A stretch of DNA of 64,000 nucleotides from Thermofilum sp. Lineage in GTDB: Archaea > Thermoproteota > Thermoprotei > Thermofilales > Thermofilaceae. The stretch lies in contig JAVYKX010000002.1 of assembly GCA_038741495.1 (NCBI GenBank), positions 384,541 to 448,540 on the forward strand. The letters run 5' to 3'. Below, one piece after another: positions 42,844-51,529 of the stretch; position 1 is the stretch's first letter, and every line of letters starts with the position of its first letter. Both the position numbers and the translations under genes were made by a program. The notes beneath the pieces were generated by a model. It saw only the letters and a program-made list of their open reading frames with translations. It was not told where the DNA came from and searched no databases.

Positions 42844-42937
42844 GCGGCCGTAGTCTAGTCTGGTAGGATGGCGGCCTGCCACGCCGCAGAGCCTTCAGGC
42901 GCGGAGATCCCGGGTTCAAATCCCGGCGGCCGCACCA
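42844..42937 (+). tRNA. tRNA-Gly(GCC) with intron at 45/46
   Basis: Acceptor GCGGCCG (42844-42850) pairs with CGGCCGC (42927-42933), followed by A73 and an encoded CCA. The anticodon arm is GCGGC-CTGCCAC-GCCGC with anticodon GCC; the T arm is CCGGG-TTCAAAT-CCCGG. A 17-nt insertion (42890-42906) follows AG at 44-45. It forms an ideal bulge-helix-bulge: CCGC/GCGG is the 4-bp helix and both 3-nt bulges are AGA, cut as AG|A, with a GCC/GGC hairpin in the intron. Removing it gives 77 nt. This non-canonical 45/46 site is known in Thermoproteales. Confidence 0.9.
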
Positions 42938-42996
42938 ACTTCTCCCCCGCAGCCCCTATGGGAAGGTTTTTAGCTTTCCCTTGTCTGCTGAGAGGT

Positions 42997-44223
42997 GTGG
43001 AGCGGGAGAAGGGGGAGAGGTTCATCTACGCGACTTTCGACGAGGTCAAGCAGGGGCTGACAACGGACATTTACTTTGTCAGAACCAGGAAGATTCTCGA
43101 GAAGTACGGCCTCCTCGATGCCGTGGTGCACGCTGAAGTGACGGTTAGCGGTCTCCCGGAAGGCTACTCCTGGGCTATCTTCGCAGGGCTTCGCGAGGTT
43201 TTGAAGCTGCTCAGGGGCCGCAGGGTCACCGTTTACTCCATCGAGGAAGGTGAGTACTTTAGGAAGACGGACTACCGCGGGTACAAGGTTCCTGTGATGT
43301 CTATCGAGGGACCCTACGGAGAGTTCCTTGAGCTCGAAACCCCTGTTCTGGGCTTTCTCGCCTCTGCCTCCGGGATATCTACGAAGGCTGCGAGGGTGAA
43401 GAAAGCGGCTGGCGAGAAGCTGGTTTTATCGTTCGGTGCTAGGCGCCAGCACCCCGCCCTCTCAACGTTCGTCGAGTACTACGCTTACATCGGAGGCGCC
43501 GACGGTGTCTCAGCGGTTTCGGGCGCCCAGGCTCTCGGTATAAGACCTACAGGAACTATGCCGCATAGCCTCATGATACTTTTCAGGGCTTTCTACGGGG
43601 ATCACACACTTGCGTGGAAAGCATTCGACGAGGTCGTCGAGCCCGACGTGCCGCGGGTAGTGCTGGCCGACACCTTCTACGACGAGGTAGAGGAGGCGCA
43701 GCTGGCTGTAAAGGCTTTGGGCGAGCGCCTCTGGGCTGTGAGGCTGGATACACCCGGAAGTAGGAGGGGCAGCATGGAGGATATCATCAGGGAGGTGAAG
43801 TGGAAGCTGAAGGTTATGGGCCGCGAGGACGTGAAAGTTGTTGTCTCGGGCGGCGTCGACGAGTACAAGATACCTTCTCTAGCTTCTGCAGGCGCAGACG
43901 CGTTCGGTGTGGGAGCGGCTATAGCAGCTGCCCCTCCCATCGATTTCGCAATGGATATCGTCGCGGTTATGAGAAACGGTGAGTGGGTGCCGGTGGCCAA
44001 GAGGGGTAAACTTTCCGGGAGGAAAGCGCTCTACCGGTGCAGCTCCTGCGGTGTGGATGCAGTAGCGCTCCTTGATGAAGAGCCTTCCTGTCCCCGCTGC
44101 GGGGGCCCCATGAGCAGGCTGACTAGGGTCGTCATGAAGGACGGGGAAGTGGTGGAGGAGCCGCCGGAGCCCCAGAAGGTTAGGGAGAAAGTCCTCCGGA
44201 ATCTCAGGATGCTTGAACTTTAG
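42997..44223 (+). CDS. pncB: Nicotinate phosphoribosyltransferase (archaeal type)
   Basis: A 408-residue NAPRTase making nicotinate mononucleotide in NAD salvage. The body matches Thermoplasma-type enzymes: ETPVLGFLASASGISTKAARVKKAAG, FGARRQHPALS, GTMPHSLMI, RLDTPGSRRG and VSGGVDEYKI. A C-terminal zinc ribbon (CSSCGV...CPRCGG) follows. I set the start at GTG 42997, after TATA-like ttttta about 27 nt upstream; the frame reaching back to 42868 runs through tRNA-Gly. It is preceded directly by the tRNA. Confidence 0.88.
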   Translation: MEREKGERFIYATFDEVKQGLTTDIYFVRTRKILEKYGLLDAVVHAEVTVSGLPEGYSWAIFAGLREVLKLLRGRRVTVYSIEEGEYFRKTDYRGYKVPVMSIEGPYGEFLELETPVLGFLASASGISTKAARVKKAAGEKLVLSFGARRQHPALSTFVEYYAYIGGADGVSAVSGAQALGIRPTGTMPHSLMILFRAFYGDHTLAWKAFDEVVEPDVPRVVLADTFYDEVEEAQLAVKALGERLWAVRLDTPGSRRGSMEDIIREVKWKLKVMGREDVKVVVSGGVDEYKIPSLASAGADAFGVGAAIAAAPPIDFAMDIVAVMRNGEWVPVAKRGKLSGRKALYRCSSCGVDAVALLDEEPSCPRCGGPMSRLTRVVMKDGEVVEEPPEPQKVREKVLRNLRMLEL

Positions 44224-44289
44224 AAGTTGTTACGGGCTACCGGCAAAAATAGAATTTAATAACCCCTTTACATAGTTCGAGGGGGACTG

Positions 44290-45969
44290 ATGGAAGCTCT
44301 TCACGTGCTTATTGCGGGTCCCGCCGGCGCCGGTGTTTTCGCAACCAGCAACATGCTTGGAAAAACCCTCCTGAGGCACGGCTACGAGGTTTTCATTACT
44401 AACGAGTACCCCTCGCTCATCAGGGGGGGACAGCAGTGGGCGCTAGTGGTAGCCTCTGCGGAGAGCCCTGTCTACTCCCACAGGAGAAGAGTCGACTTGC
44501 TGCTGGCCCTCGACAAGCAGGCGCTGGGATCGAATCTATCCAAGCTCGGGAGTGAGGGTTTAGCGGTATGCGACACCGCCGATAAGGGGGTTGAGGACCC
44601 CAGGGTCGTACCCCTGCCTTTCCGCGAGGCCGTGAAGGAGCTCGGAGCTCCCACTGTCAGCATCAACACTGTAGGCGTCGGCGCGATCGTCGGGGCGCTT
44701 GGGGGTGATGTAGAGCTGCTGAAGTCCGCTGTGGCGAGCCAGTTCCGCTCGAGAGAGGTTGCGGAAGTTAACGTGAAGCTGGCGGAAAAGGGCTACTCAA
44801 TGGGCGTCGAGCTTAGGCGCAGAGTGCGATTTCAGCTTAAACGGCTCAGCTCCTCGAGGCGCCTGCTCATAGATGGGAACTCCGCGTTAGCTCTGGGGCT
44901 CCTGGCGGGAGGCATGACGGCTTTCTTCTCGTACCCCATGACCCCGGCCTCGCCGATCCTGCACTTCCTCGCTGAGATACAGAGGGAGTACGGCATCGTC
45001 GTCTTCCAGCCGGAGAGCGAGCTCGCGGCCATCAACATGGCGATAGGAGCTGCCTACGCCGGCGCTAGAGCGGCTGTTGCTACCAGCGGCGGAGGCTTCT
45101 CCTTGATGGTTGAGGCGCTCGGGCAAGCAGCCATGACAGAGACCCCAGTGGTTATCGTTAATGTGCAGAGGCCTGGACCGAGCACTGGAATGCCGACACA
45201 CACTGCTCAGAGCGACTTGAGGTTCGTGCTCCACGCTTCTCAAGGTGAGTTTCCCAGAGTTGTGCTGGCCCCCTCGAACCCCCTCGAGGCCTATGAGCTG
45301 GGCTGCGAAGCGATGAACATTGCCTGGAAGTACCAGGTGCCGGTGATCGTTCTCTCCGATAAGTTTCTCGCCGAGAGCTTCTGGACGATCCCAGACCTGC
45401 CTAGGCTCGAGCCAGAGGAAGGCAGGGTGCTTCGAGGAGAGGTTCAGGGCGATTACGCCAGGTATCGCTTAACCGGGGACGGAGTTTCTCCGATGGCGGT
45501 TCCCGGCACCAGGGGGGCGCTTGTCTACGCGAACACCAGCGAGCACGACGAGTACGGTTTCGGAACCATTGACCCTGCCGTTGTCAGGGCAATGCAGGAG
45601 AAGAGGTTCCTCAAGCTCCGCTCGCTTAGAGCGGAGGCTGAGAGGAAAGGTGTTAAGGTTTACGGCGAGGGGCAGGTCGTGCTGGCGACGTGGGGATCTA
45701 CGACCATGGTTGCCCGCGAAGCTCTTCGCGAGCTTGAGGGAGTTAAGCTCGTTCAACTCGTGTGGCTAGAGCCTTTCCCCGCTGAAAGCTTCGCGCAGGA
45801 GGTATCCGGGCGTAAGCTCCTCGTGGTCGAGAACAACATGAGGGGGCAGCTCGTCTCGCTTATTAGGGAGCATGTCCTTCGGCAGCCGGAAGGCTTCCTC
45901 GGCAGGTACGATGGGAGGCCGCTGGATCCGGAGGAGGTAGTGGAGTTTGTAAAAATGCACATGAGGTGA
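44290..45969 (+). CDS. 2-oxoacid:ferredoxin oxidoreductase gamma-alpha subunit
   Basis: A 559-residue fusion. An N-terminal gamma domain (VLIAGPAGAGVFATSNMLGKTLL, the CoA-transfer-type glycine loop) is joined to the alpha domain with FSYPMTPASPILHFL (a YPITPSS-type motif) and PESELAAINMAIGAAYAGARAAVATSGGG. It decarboxylates pyruvate, 2-oxoglutarate or related acids with CoA and ferredoxin. The fused gamma-alpha layout is the crenarchaeal type. A strong ribosome site (gaggggg) precedes ATG 44290. The beta gene starts 4 nt after its stop. Confidence 0.9.
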   Translation: MEALHVLIAGPAGAGVFATSNMLGKTLLRHGYEVFITNEYPSLIRGGQQWALVVASAESPVYSHRRRVDLLLALDKQALGSNLSKLGSEGLAVCDTADKGVEDPRVVPLPFREAVKELGAPTVSINTVGVGAIVGALGGDVELLKSAVASQFRSREVAEVNVKLAEKGYSMGVELRRRVRFQLKRLSSSRRLLIDGNSALALGLLAGGMTAFFSYPMTPASPILHFLAEIQREYGIVVFQPESELAAINMAIGAAYAGARAAVATSGGGFSLMVEALGQAAMTETPVVIVNVQRPGPSTGMPTHTAQSDLRFVLHASQGEFPRVVLAPSNPLEAYELGCEAMNIAWKYQVPVIVLSDKFLAESFWTIPDLPRLEPEEGRVLRGEVQGDYARYRLTGDGVSPMAVPGTRGALVYANTSEHDEYGFGTIDPAVVRAMQEKRFLKLRSLRAEAERKGVKVYGEGQVVLATWGSTTMVAREALRELEGVKLVQLVWLEPFPAESFAQEVSGRKLLVVENNMRGQLVSLIREHVLRQPEGFLGRYDGRPLDPEEVVEFVKMHMR

Positions 45970-45973
45970 TCTC

Positions 45974-46816
45974 ATGGACGAGAGGGTCTACGACACGAAG
46001 AAGCGCCCTGTGTGGTGCCCAGGCTGCGGGAACTTCGCGGTACTCACTGCACTCAGGAGGGCTCTCGCCGAGTTGGACCTTAAGCCGGAGGAGGTGGTTA
46101 TCGTCACCGGTATCGGCTGCCACGGGAGGATGAGCGACTACGTTAGGGCGAACGCGTTCCACACTATCCACGGCAGGACTCTCCCGCTAGCTACCGGCAT
46201 CAAGCTGGCTAACCCTAACCTGACGGTCATTGCTCACGCCGGTGACGGAGATGCCTACGCGATAGGGCTAGGGCACCTACCCCACGCTGCACGCAGGAAC
46301 ATTGACATCACGCTTATCGTTCACGACAACATGATTTTCGGGCTGACAACGGGCCAGGTGACGCCGACAACCCCCCAGGGCGTGAAGACGAAGTCGACAC
46401 CTTTCGGCAACCCCGAGAGGCCCCTCAACCCTCTTCTCCTAGCTCTCGCGAGCGGTGCGACATTCGTGGCTCGAGGCTTCAGCGGCGAAGCGGATCATCT
46501 GAAGGAGCTGATAAAGCAGGGGATCTTGCACCGCGGCTTCGCTTTCATCGAAGTTCTCCAGCCTTGCGTAACGTTCTTCAATACTTACCAGCTCTTCCGG
46601 GAGAAAGTATACAAAATCGATGGGTCTCACGATCCAACAGATTTCGAAGCAGCACTCAGGCTCGCGCAGCAAGAGGACAGATTGCCCATAGGCGTCTTCT
46701 ATAGGGTGGAGAGGCCCACGCTCGAGGACTACTTCGCCTACGCGATGAGCCCGCCGCCAGCGCTCAGGAAGCCGCAGGCTCCAGATCTATCAAAGACTAT
46801 TGAAAGGTTCCGCTGA
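45974..46816 (+). CDS. 2-oxoacid:ferredoxin oxidoreductase beta subunit
   Basis: A 280-residue thiamine-diphosphate subunit. CPGCGNFAVLTAL carries cluster cysteines, and AHAGDGDAYAIGLGHLPHAARRN with DNMIFGLTTGQVTPT is the ThDP-Mg site. A further cluster Cys is in QPCVTF. It forms the catalytic heterodimer with the upstream subunit. There is no separate ferredoxin-like delta gene here, as expected for the two-subunit crenarchaeal enzymes. Confidence 0.92.
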   Translation: MDERVYDTKKRPVWCPGCGNFAVLTALRRALAELDLKPEEVVIVTGIGCHGRMSDYVRANAFHTIHGRTLPLATGIKLANPNLTVIAHAGDGDAYAIGLGHLPHAARRNIDITLIVHDNMIFGLTTGQVTPTTPQGVKTKSTPFGNPERPLNPLLLALASGATFVARGFSGEADHLKELIKQGILHRGFAFIEVLQPCVTFFNTYQLFREKVYKIDGSHDPTDFEAALRLAQQEDRLPIGVFYRVERPTLEDYFAYAMSPPPALRKPQAPDLSKTIERFR

Positions 46817-46939
46817 ACAGCTTCCGAGAAGATTCCCCTGGCTTTTTTATGAAGCCCGCTGGCGGCCAGCGCGCCTGCTCAAGCTCTCATGCGTGCTCTT
46901 CTCAGCGCGCTTGCGGGAGCGGTACTGCGCTGGGAGGCC

Positions 46940-47641
46940 CTACTGCGAGGGTGCTGGCGGTTCGAGAAGTGGGATTATCTTATCGGCGATGTACTCTTCA
47001 AGCTCCTTCTCGGTGAGCATCGAGAAGGTAACCACGTAGCCAGCGCTTCCAACACCGAACACTCCGACGTCGTCCTCGTAAACCACGTACACCTCTCGGC
47101 TCTCAGCAAACCTTTTCCTCAGCTCCTGCAGCTGCAGATCCACCCCGTAGAGCACCGCTGTCTTCAACCCTTCTCCGTAGCTCTTCAGGACAACCTGCCT
47201 CACCTTCACCCCCTCTCTGGAGCAGAGCCTGCGTAGCTTCTCTGGGGGGATGTACATCGCCTGCAGGCGTCCCCCTTCTCCGAAGAGCGCGTGTGAAAGC
47301 GAGTCAGCTACTCTAAGCGCTCTCCTCCTCTTCGCGAATACTAACGCGTAGCAAGCCCCTCTCACCCACGCCAGGCGGAAACTGTTCCGGACCCGCACAG
47401 GTATTCTGGCCGACACCGTATCGACCTCGATGCTTACCGGCAAAACTTCCTCGAAAACTCCGGAAACACCTTCAGGCGTTTCAACGACATCTCGTATAGC
47501 TACGCCGAGCTCAACTCTCATGTCGAGAAACTCCAGGTCGCCGAGAGACACGCGGTAACTACGCAGTCTCCTGGCGCTCTCGCCGGGGCTCACCTCCTCC
47601 GCTACCTCAAAGACCGTGCACGCCACCGCCACCGGCGTCAC
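46940..47641 (-). CDS. Unknown protein downstream of nucS
   Basis: A 233-residue soluble protein that I do not recognise. The first half is beta-rich (YRVSLGDLEFLDMRVELGVAIRDVV, VLPVSIEVDTVSARIPVRVRNSF) and the second half alternates (VKVRQVVLKSYGEG, REVYVVYEDDVGVFGVGSAGYVVTFSMLT). No membrane segment or catalytic motif is obvious. Its start lies 35 nt inside nucS in another frame, so translation is coupled and it may serve the same repair process. The next 120 nt (46817-46939) hold nothing clear. Confidence 0.6.
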   Translation of the reverse strand: MTPVAVACTVFEVAEEVSPGESARRLRSYRVSLGDLEFLDMRVELGVAIRDVVETPEGVSGVFEEVLPVSIEVDTVSARIPVRVRNSFRLAWVRGACYALVFAKRRRALRVADSLSHALFGEGGRLQAMYIPPEKLRRLCSREGVKVRQVVLKSYGEGLKTAVLYGVDLQLQELRKRFAESREVYVVYEDDVGVFGVGSAGYVVTFSMLTEKELEEYIADKIIPLLEPPAPSQ

Positions 47642-48410
47642 CCCCGTAACCCTCCTCGACCAGGAATCTGGTGAGCCCCTCCCTCACCTTCACCAACCGC
47701 CTGAGGTTTAAGCGGCGGTACTCGAGCCCCTCTCTAGCAAGGACGGTTAAAGCTTTCCTAGATATCGACGGTGCTGCCAGGATCCCCCTCACTCTCGGGC
47801 CCACCGCCCCCCTCATGTGCTCAACGTACCGCTTTAGCTGGTACACTGCCTCCACATCGGCTTTATCCCGCTTTACTTCCACGACCACGAAATTACCTTG
47901 CTCGTCCACCATTAAGAGATCCGCGAACCCAGCCCCGCTCAGCTTTGCTTCAACCTCCACGGGCTTCAGCTTCTCCCCGAGAAGGAGCTCAGCAGCCTCC
48001 GCAATAGCGTCGCGTATCTCGCGCTCAGAGCCGCCGACCTCGAACTCCGCGTTATCTACAACTTCCGCGGTGATGAGGTGGAGCACGCGTGTCACTCTGA
48101 TCACCAGCTTCTCGGATGGTTTAGCTCTTGCCGAAACGATCACGAGCGAACCCTCTTCGCGCTTCACGCTTACGAGTGAACCCTCCGGCTGGTAGTTCAC
48201 GGGGAGAGAGCCGTAGGGGCGGTGGACGAGAGTACACCCGTCCGGCTTTACTATGATGAGCCTTTCCCCCTCTCCAAGCCTGGAGACCGTTCTTCCCTCG
48301 TAGCTAACAGTGCACGATGCGAGCATGACGATCAGCTTTCTCTGAGTTACCGCCTCGGCGATTCGCTCTGCAGCTTCACTTATCCGCAGGTAACTCCACC
48401 TTCTTCTCAC
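47607..48410 (-). CDS. nucS: NucS/EndoMS mismatch endonuclease
   Basis: A 267-residue NucS. In archaea this enzyme cuts mismatches or branched DNA with PCNA. The N-terminal DNA-binding beta domain begins LIVMLASCTVSYEGRTVSRLGEGERLIIVKPDG. The C-terminal RecB-like nuclease has GFADLLMVDEQGNFVVVEVKRDKA (the E-x-K motif) and QLKRYVEHM. The C-terminal tail VEEGYGGDAGGGG lacks a clear PCNA box. It is followed by a coupled gene of unknown function. Confidence 0.9.
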   Translation of the reverse strand: MRRRWSYLRISEAAERIAEAVTQRKLIVMLASCTVSYEGRTVSRLGEGERLIIVKPDGCTLVHRPYGSLPVNYQPEGSLVSVKREEGSLVIVSARAKPSEKLVIRVTRVLHLITAEVVDNAEFEVGGSEREIRDAIAEAAELLLGEKLKPVEVEAKLSGAGFADLLMVDEQGNFVVVEVKRDKADVEAVYQLKRYVEHMRGAVGPRVRGILAAPSISRKALTVLAREGLEYRRLNLRRLVKVREGLTRFLVEEGYGGDAGGGGVHGL

Positions 48411-48480
48411 CTAACGGCTCCGCGTTAAAGTTATCGTGCAGAACCCCGGCTTCCTCTTAAATGCCGCTATCAGCCGCGGC

Positions 48481-49539
48481 TTAGTACCTCAGGATCGTGT
48501 AGCCGTGATCATCCATAGTGAAGTCCACTATCTTCTCGAAAATCTTCTCGTCTCGCTCCTTCTCGAGTTTCCGCCACTCTTCAACCATTTTCAAGTTCTT
48601 CTCCCAAGCTTCCTCGTCGCGGACGAGAAGGACAACTCGGCTTTTCTCGTCTGTGAGCTTGACCGAGTAGCCGGTGTGCTCTGCGATCTTTGCGGCGAAG
48701 CTCTCGAGCTCTCTCATCTCCGGCATAGCCGTTATGGGCAGTCTCTTCTGGCTCTCGCCAACCCAGGTGTACCCTTTCAGCTCTACGAACATCGGAGAAG
48801 CTTTTGAGATCAGCTTAGCGTAGCCCTCCGGCTCAACCATGTTCAGTCCTCGAACGAGCGTAAGCCTCACGACAGTCCTACTCTCGCCGAATTTGCCCAG
48901 GAGTTCTAGGCTCTCGTTAACCATCTCCCACGCTCTCGGTATACGTGGGTCAGCTGCCGCCTCGAAGACCTCCCTGTTAGGGCCGTAAACGCTTAGGTAG
49001 AGGTTGGTCGGCTGAGCATCCTTGCGCATCAGCTCTCTGAGCCTGACCGGGATCGAGCCGTTAGTCACCAGGAACACCGTGAGCCCCCTGCTCTTCGCCT
49101 CCTTCACGAGCTCAGCAAGCTTCGGGTATAGGAGAGGTTCACCGTCTAGGCTTATCGTCAAGTGGCGGGGGAACATGGCCTCGAGGAACCTCTCAGAGGA
49201 TACTGCCGGGTTACCCTTGAAGCCTATCAGCAGGAGTCTCTGCGCGACTATGGACTTGTCGAGAATTTCGGCGGGGCTATCCCATCTCCAGCCAGGAGGG
49301 ATCTTGAACCTACCGGGCAGGTGCATTCTCCAGCAGAACTTGCAGGCGAAGTCGCAGAAGTTGAGAACCGGTGTCATCTGGATGCACCTATGGCTTTTGA
49401 TCCCGTACCAGCTCTTGTAGCAGAGCTTACCTCCCTTGATAGCTGAGCGTGCCCAGCGGCAGATAGCAACCGCGCTATGGCTACCGACCAGCCTGTAGCC
49501 TGCTCTCAGGTAGCGCTCAGCGCTTAAAGTGCTCTCCAC
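48481..49539 (-). CDS. taw1: tRNA 4-demethylwyosine synthase Taw1
   Basis: A 352-residue radical SAM enzyme that builds the tricyclic base imG-14 of tRNA-Phe from 1-methylguanosine and pyruvate. CYKSWYGIKSHRCIQMTPVLNFCDFACKFCWR contains the extra cluster cysteines and the CxxxCxxC SAM site. HLTISLDGEPLLYPKL and FLVTNGSIPVRL are the family strands, and VELKGYTWVGES is characteristic. GTG start at 49539. Confidence 0.93.
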   Translation of the reverse strand: MESTLSAERYLRAGYRLVGSHSAVAICRWARSAIKGGKLCYKSWYGIKSHRCIQMTPVLNFCDFACKFCWRMHLPGRFKIPPGWRWDSPAEILDKSIVAQRLLLIGFKGNPAVSSERFLEAMFPRHLTISLDGEPLLYPKLAELVKEAKSRGLTVFLVTNGSIPVRLRELMRKDAQPTNLYLSVYGPNREVFEAAADPRIPRAWEMVNESLELLGKFGESRTVVRLTLVRGLNMVEPEGYAKLISKASPMFVELKGYTWVGESQKRLPITAMPEMRELESFAAKIAEHTGYSVKLTDEKSRVVLLVRDEEAWEKNLKMVEEWRKLEKERDEKIFEKIVDFTMDDHGYTILRY

Positions 49540-49609
49540 AGGCGCCCCTCTTTCCCCACTAGCTGCGGGGTTAAATTCTTCTGCTCGCCCCGCGAACAGC
49601 AGAGCCTAC

Positions 49610-49626
49610 AGAAATCTATATAAACT
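49610..49626 (+). promoter_or_regulatory. TATA box of MFS-DUF47 gene
   Basis: tctatataaactc centred about 49619 predicts a start near 49645, close to the ribosome site aaaggtg before TTG 49656. Confidence 0.5.
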
Positions 49627-49655
49627 CTTTTAAATCAATATGTGAAAGGTGCATC

Positions 49656-51476
49656 TTGAGGGAAAGTACCATCGCGCTTCTCGTATTGGCTACGGAGGTC
49701 TTCATAGGCAGCGCTACCGGCATCCAGAGGACCATCCTAAGCATAGAGGTTAGCAGAACCCTAGGCGTCACTCTCTCGCTCACGCCAATAGTCACCTTCG
49801 GCATCTTCAAAGCGCTCGCAGACTACTTCGCCGCCCTCCTGGCTCAGAGCAGGGGCAGGAGCCGCGTCCTCCGGCTAGGTGCTCTGCTTTACGCGATCGG
49901 CGCTCTCTCAGTACTGCTCCTGCCGCAGCCATTCAACTTCTTCCTGGGGAACGTGCTGATCGGCGCAGGAGAGGGCTTCGTCTTCGCAGCTTCAGCGATG
50001 ATTCTGCGTAGCCTCTTGGGCTTGGAGAAGTCCGCCCTTTCTTTCAGCTATATCGAGAGCGCGTGCTACCTGGGATACGCTCTGGGAGCCTACGCGGGCG
50101 GCGCTGCCCTAGTGCTCGGCGGCTCTGCAGCTCCGCTGCTCCTAATAGCTGTGTTTTCTATCTCGGCGCTCGTAGTCTCGCTGAGGGTGAGGGAGGTCAA
50201 GAAGGCAGAGCAGTTTTCAGGCGAAGAGTCCTGGGGGAGTGGCGAGAAGTTCAGCTTAAAGCTAATTTACCGGAACCCCAGCACCCTCTCCGCCCTCCTG
50301 GCTGCCCACGTAGCGAAGACTGCTGACAGCATTGTCTGGGGTGTTCTCCCGCTATTCGTCGTGGCGAGGGGATGGGGGTCCTACTACGCGGGCTACGCGC
50401 AGGCGCTTATCCTCGTAATGTGGTCGCTAATGATGCCCTTCTGGTCTTACTACTCTGATAGAGTGGGAAGGAAGCTTATCTCCACAGCAGGTCTCCTGTT
50501 CACGGCGGGCCTGCTTCTCCTTCTCCCCAGCTCTGGCAGCCCAGCAGAAACGCTACTCGTGGCAATGCTGATAGGCATTGGCTACGCGATGTACTACCCC
50601 ATCCTGCCGACCCCGGTCGCCGACCTCACGCCTCCCGGTGCGAGAGACGTCGCGATAGGCTTGTATAGGGCGGTGAGAGACTCCGGGTACTTTACCGGGG
50701 CTCTACTAGGGAGCATGCTCCTCTCCGCCCCAGGAGACCACATAAGGGAGACTTTTATGAACACGGGAGTTCTACTAGCGCTCTCGGCAACTACCTTCTC
50801 GGTGATCTTCCGCGAAACAAGACCAACGTGGCCTTTCCTCGACCTGGTGATAGAGCATGTGAAGATAATTCGCGACGTGCTGCGCCTCCATATCGAGACG
50901 ATTAGGTGTTTCTTCGAGGGCAGGCAGAGCGAGATGGAGGAGAACGTGAAGAGGATAAAAACCCTCGAGAGGAGGGCGGATACGCTTAAGCGAGAGATCG
51001 TGTGGAGGATATGGTCAAGTTTGCTCCCCTCATCGGGGAGGGCGGAGTTCGAGAAGCTTGTGGGGGAGATAGACAAGGTCGCGGGAGCTGTGCTCGAGAG
51101 CAGTGAGAGGCTGCTCTGGGCGAAAAGGGGGCCCGAGCTCACCCGCGCTTACGAGCTGCTGGTCGGGATGCTGCTCGAGACGGAGCGCCTCGCCGACCGA
51201 CTAGTAGAGAACTTGAAGCTGCTGAGCCTTTCCCCCCTCTACGCTGTGAGGGCAGCTGTCGAGATAGATGCTGGTGAGCGTAGAGTGGACGAGCTCCGCA
51301 CAGAGCTCATCCACGAGCTCCGCAGGCTAGTCAACGAGGGGAAGATCGACACCTTGACTTTCCTAAGCCTTGTAGAGGTTGCGAACCTGATCGAGCTGGC
51401 CTCGGACGACTTCCAGGACGCTGCCGACCTGATCAGGGTAATCGCCTACAGGCATGCCGCCACTCCTCTTCGCTAG
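49656..51476 (+). CDS. MFS transporter fused to DUF47/PhoU-like domain
   Basis: A 606-residue fusion. Residues about 5-390 form a major facilitator domain with about 12 helices (GRSRVLRLGALLYAIG between helices 2 and 3, SYYSDRVGRKLISTAGLL). Residues about 395-606 are helical and charged (EENVKRIKTLERRADTLKREIVWRIW, EIDKVAGAVLESSERLLWA, EVANLIELASDDFQDAADLIRVI) and match the DUF47/PhoU-like family, usually a separate partner of PiT phosphate permeases. The fusion suggests a regulated, possibly phosphate-related, transporter. TTG 49656 has aaaggtg upstream. Confidence 0.75.
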   Translation: MRESTIALLVLATEVFIGSATGIQRTILSIEVSRTLGVTLSLTPIVTFGIFKALADYFAALLAQSRGRSRVLRLGALLYAIGALSVLLLPQPFNFFLGNVLIGAGEGFVFAASAMILRSLLGLEKSALSFSYIESACYLGYALGAYAGGAALVLGGSAAPLLLIAVFSISALVVSLRVREVKKAEQFSGEESWGSGEKFSLKLIYRNPSTLSALLAAHVAKTADSIVWGVLPLFVVARGWGSYYAGYAQALILVMWSLMMPFWSYYSDRVGRKLISTAGLLFTAGLLLLLPSSGSPAETLLVAMLIGIGYAMYYPILPTPVADLTPPGARDVAIGLYRAVRDSGYFTGALLGSMLLSAPGDHIRETFMNTGVLLALSATTFSVIFRETRPTWPFLDLVIEHVKIIRDVLRLHIETIRCFFEGRQSEMEENVKRIKTLERRADTLKREIVWRIWSSLLPSSGRAEFEKLVGEIDKVAGAVLESSERLLWAKRGPELTRAYELLVGMLLETERLADRLVENLKLLSLSPLYAVRAAVEIDAGERRVDELRTELIHELRRLVNEGKIDTLTFLSLVEVANLIELASDDFQDAADLIRVIAYRHAATPLR

Positions 51477-51529
51477 CCTCTATATGCCGCATGTTTTCTG
51501 CAATTAAGGTGAGTCAATAAGGCATCTCC

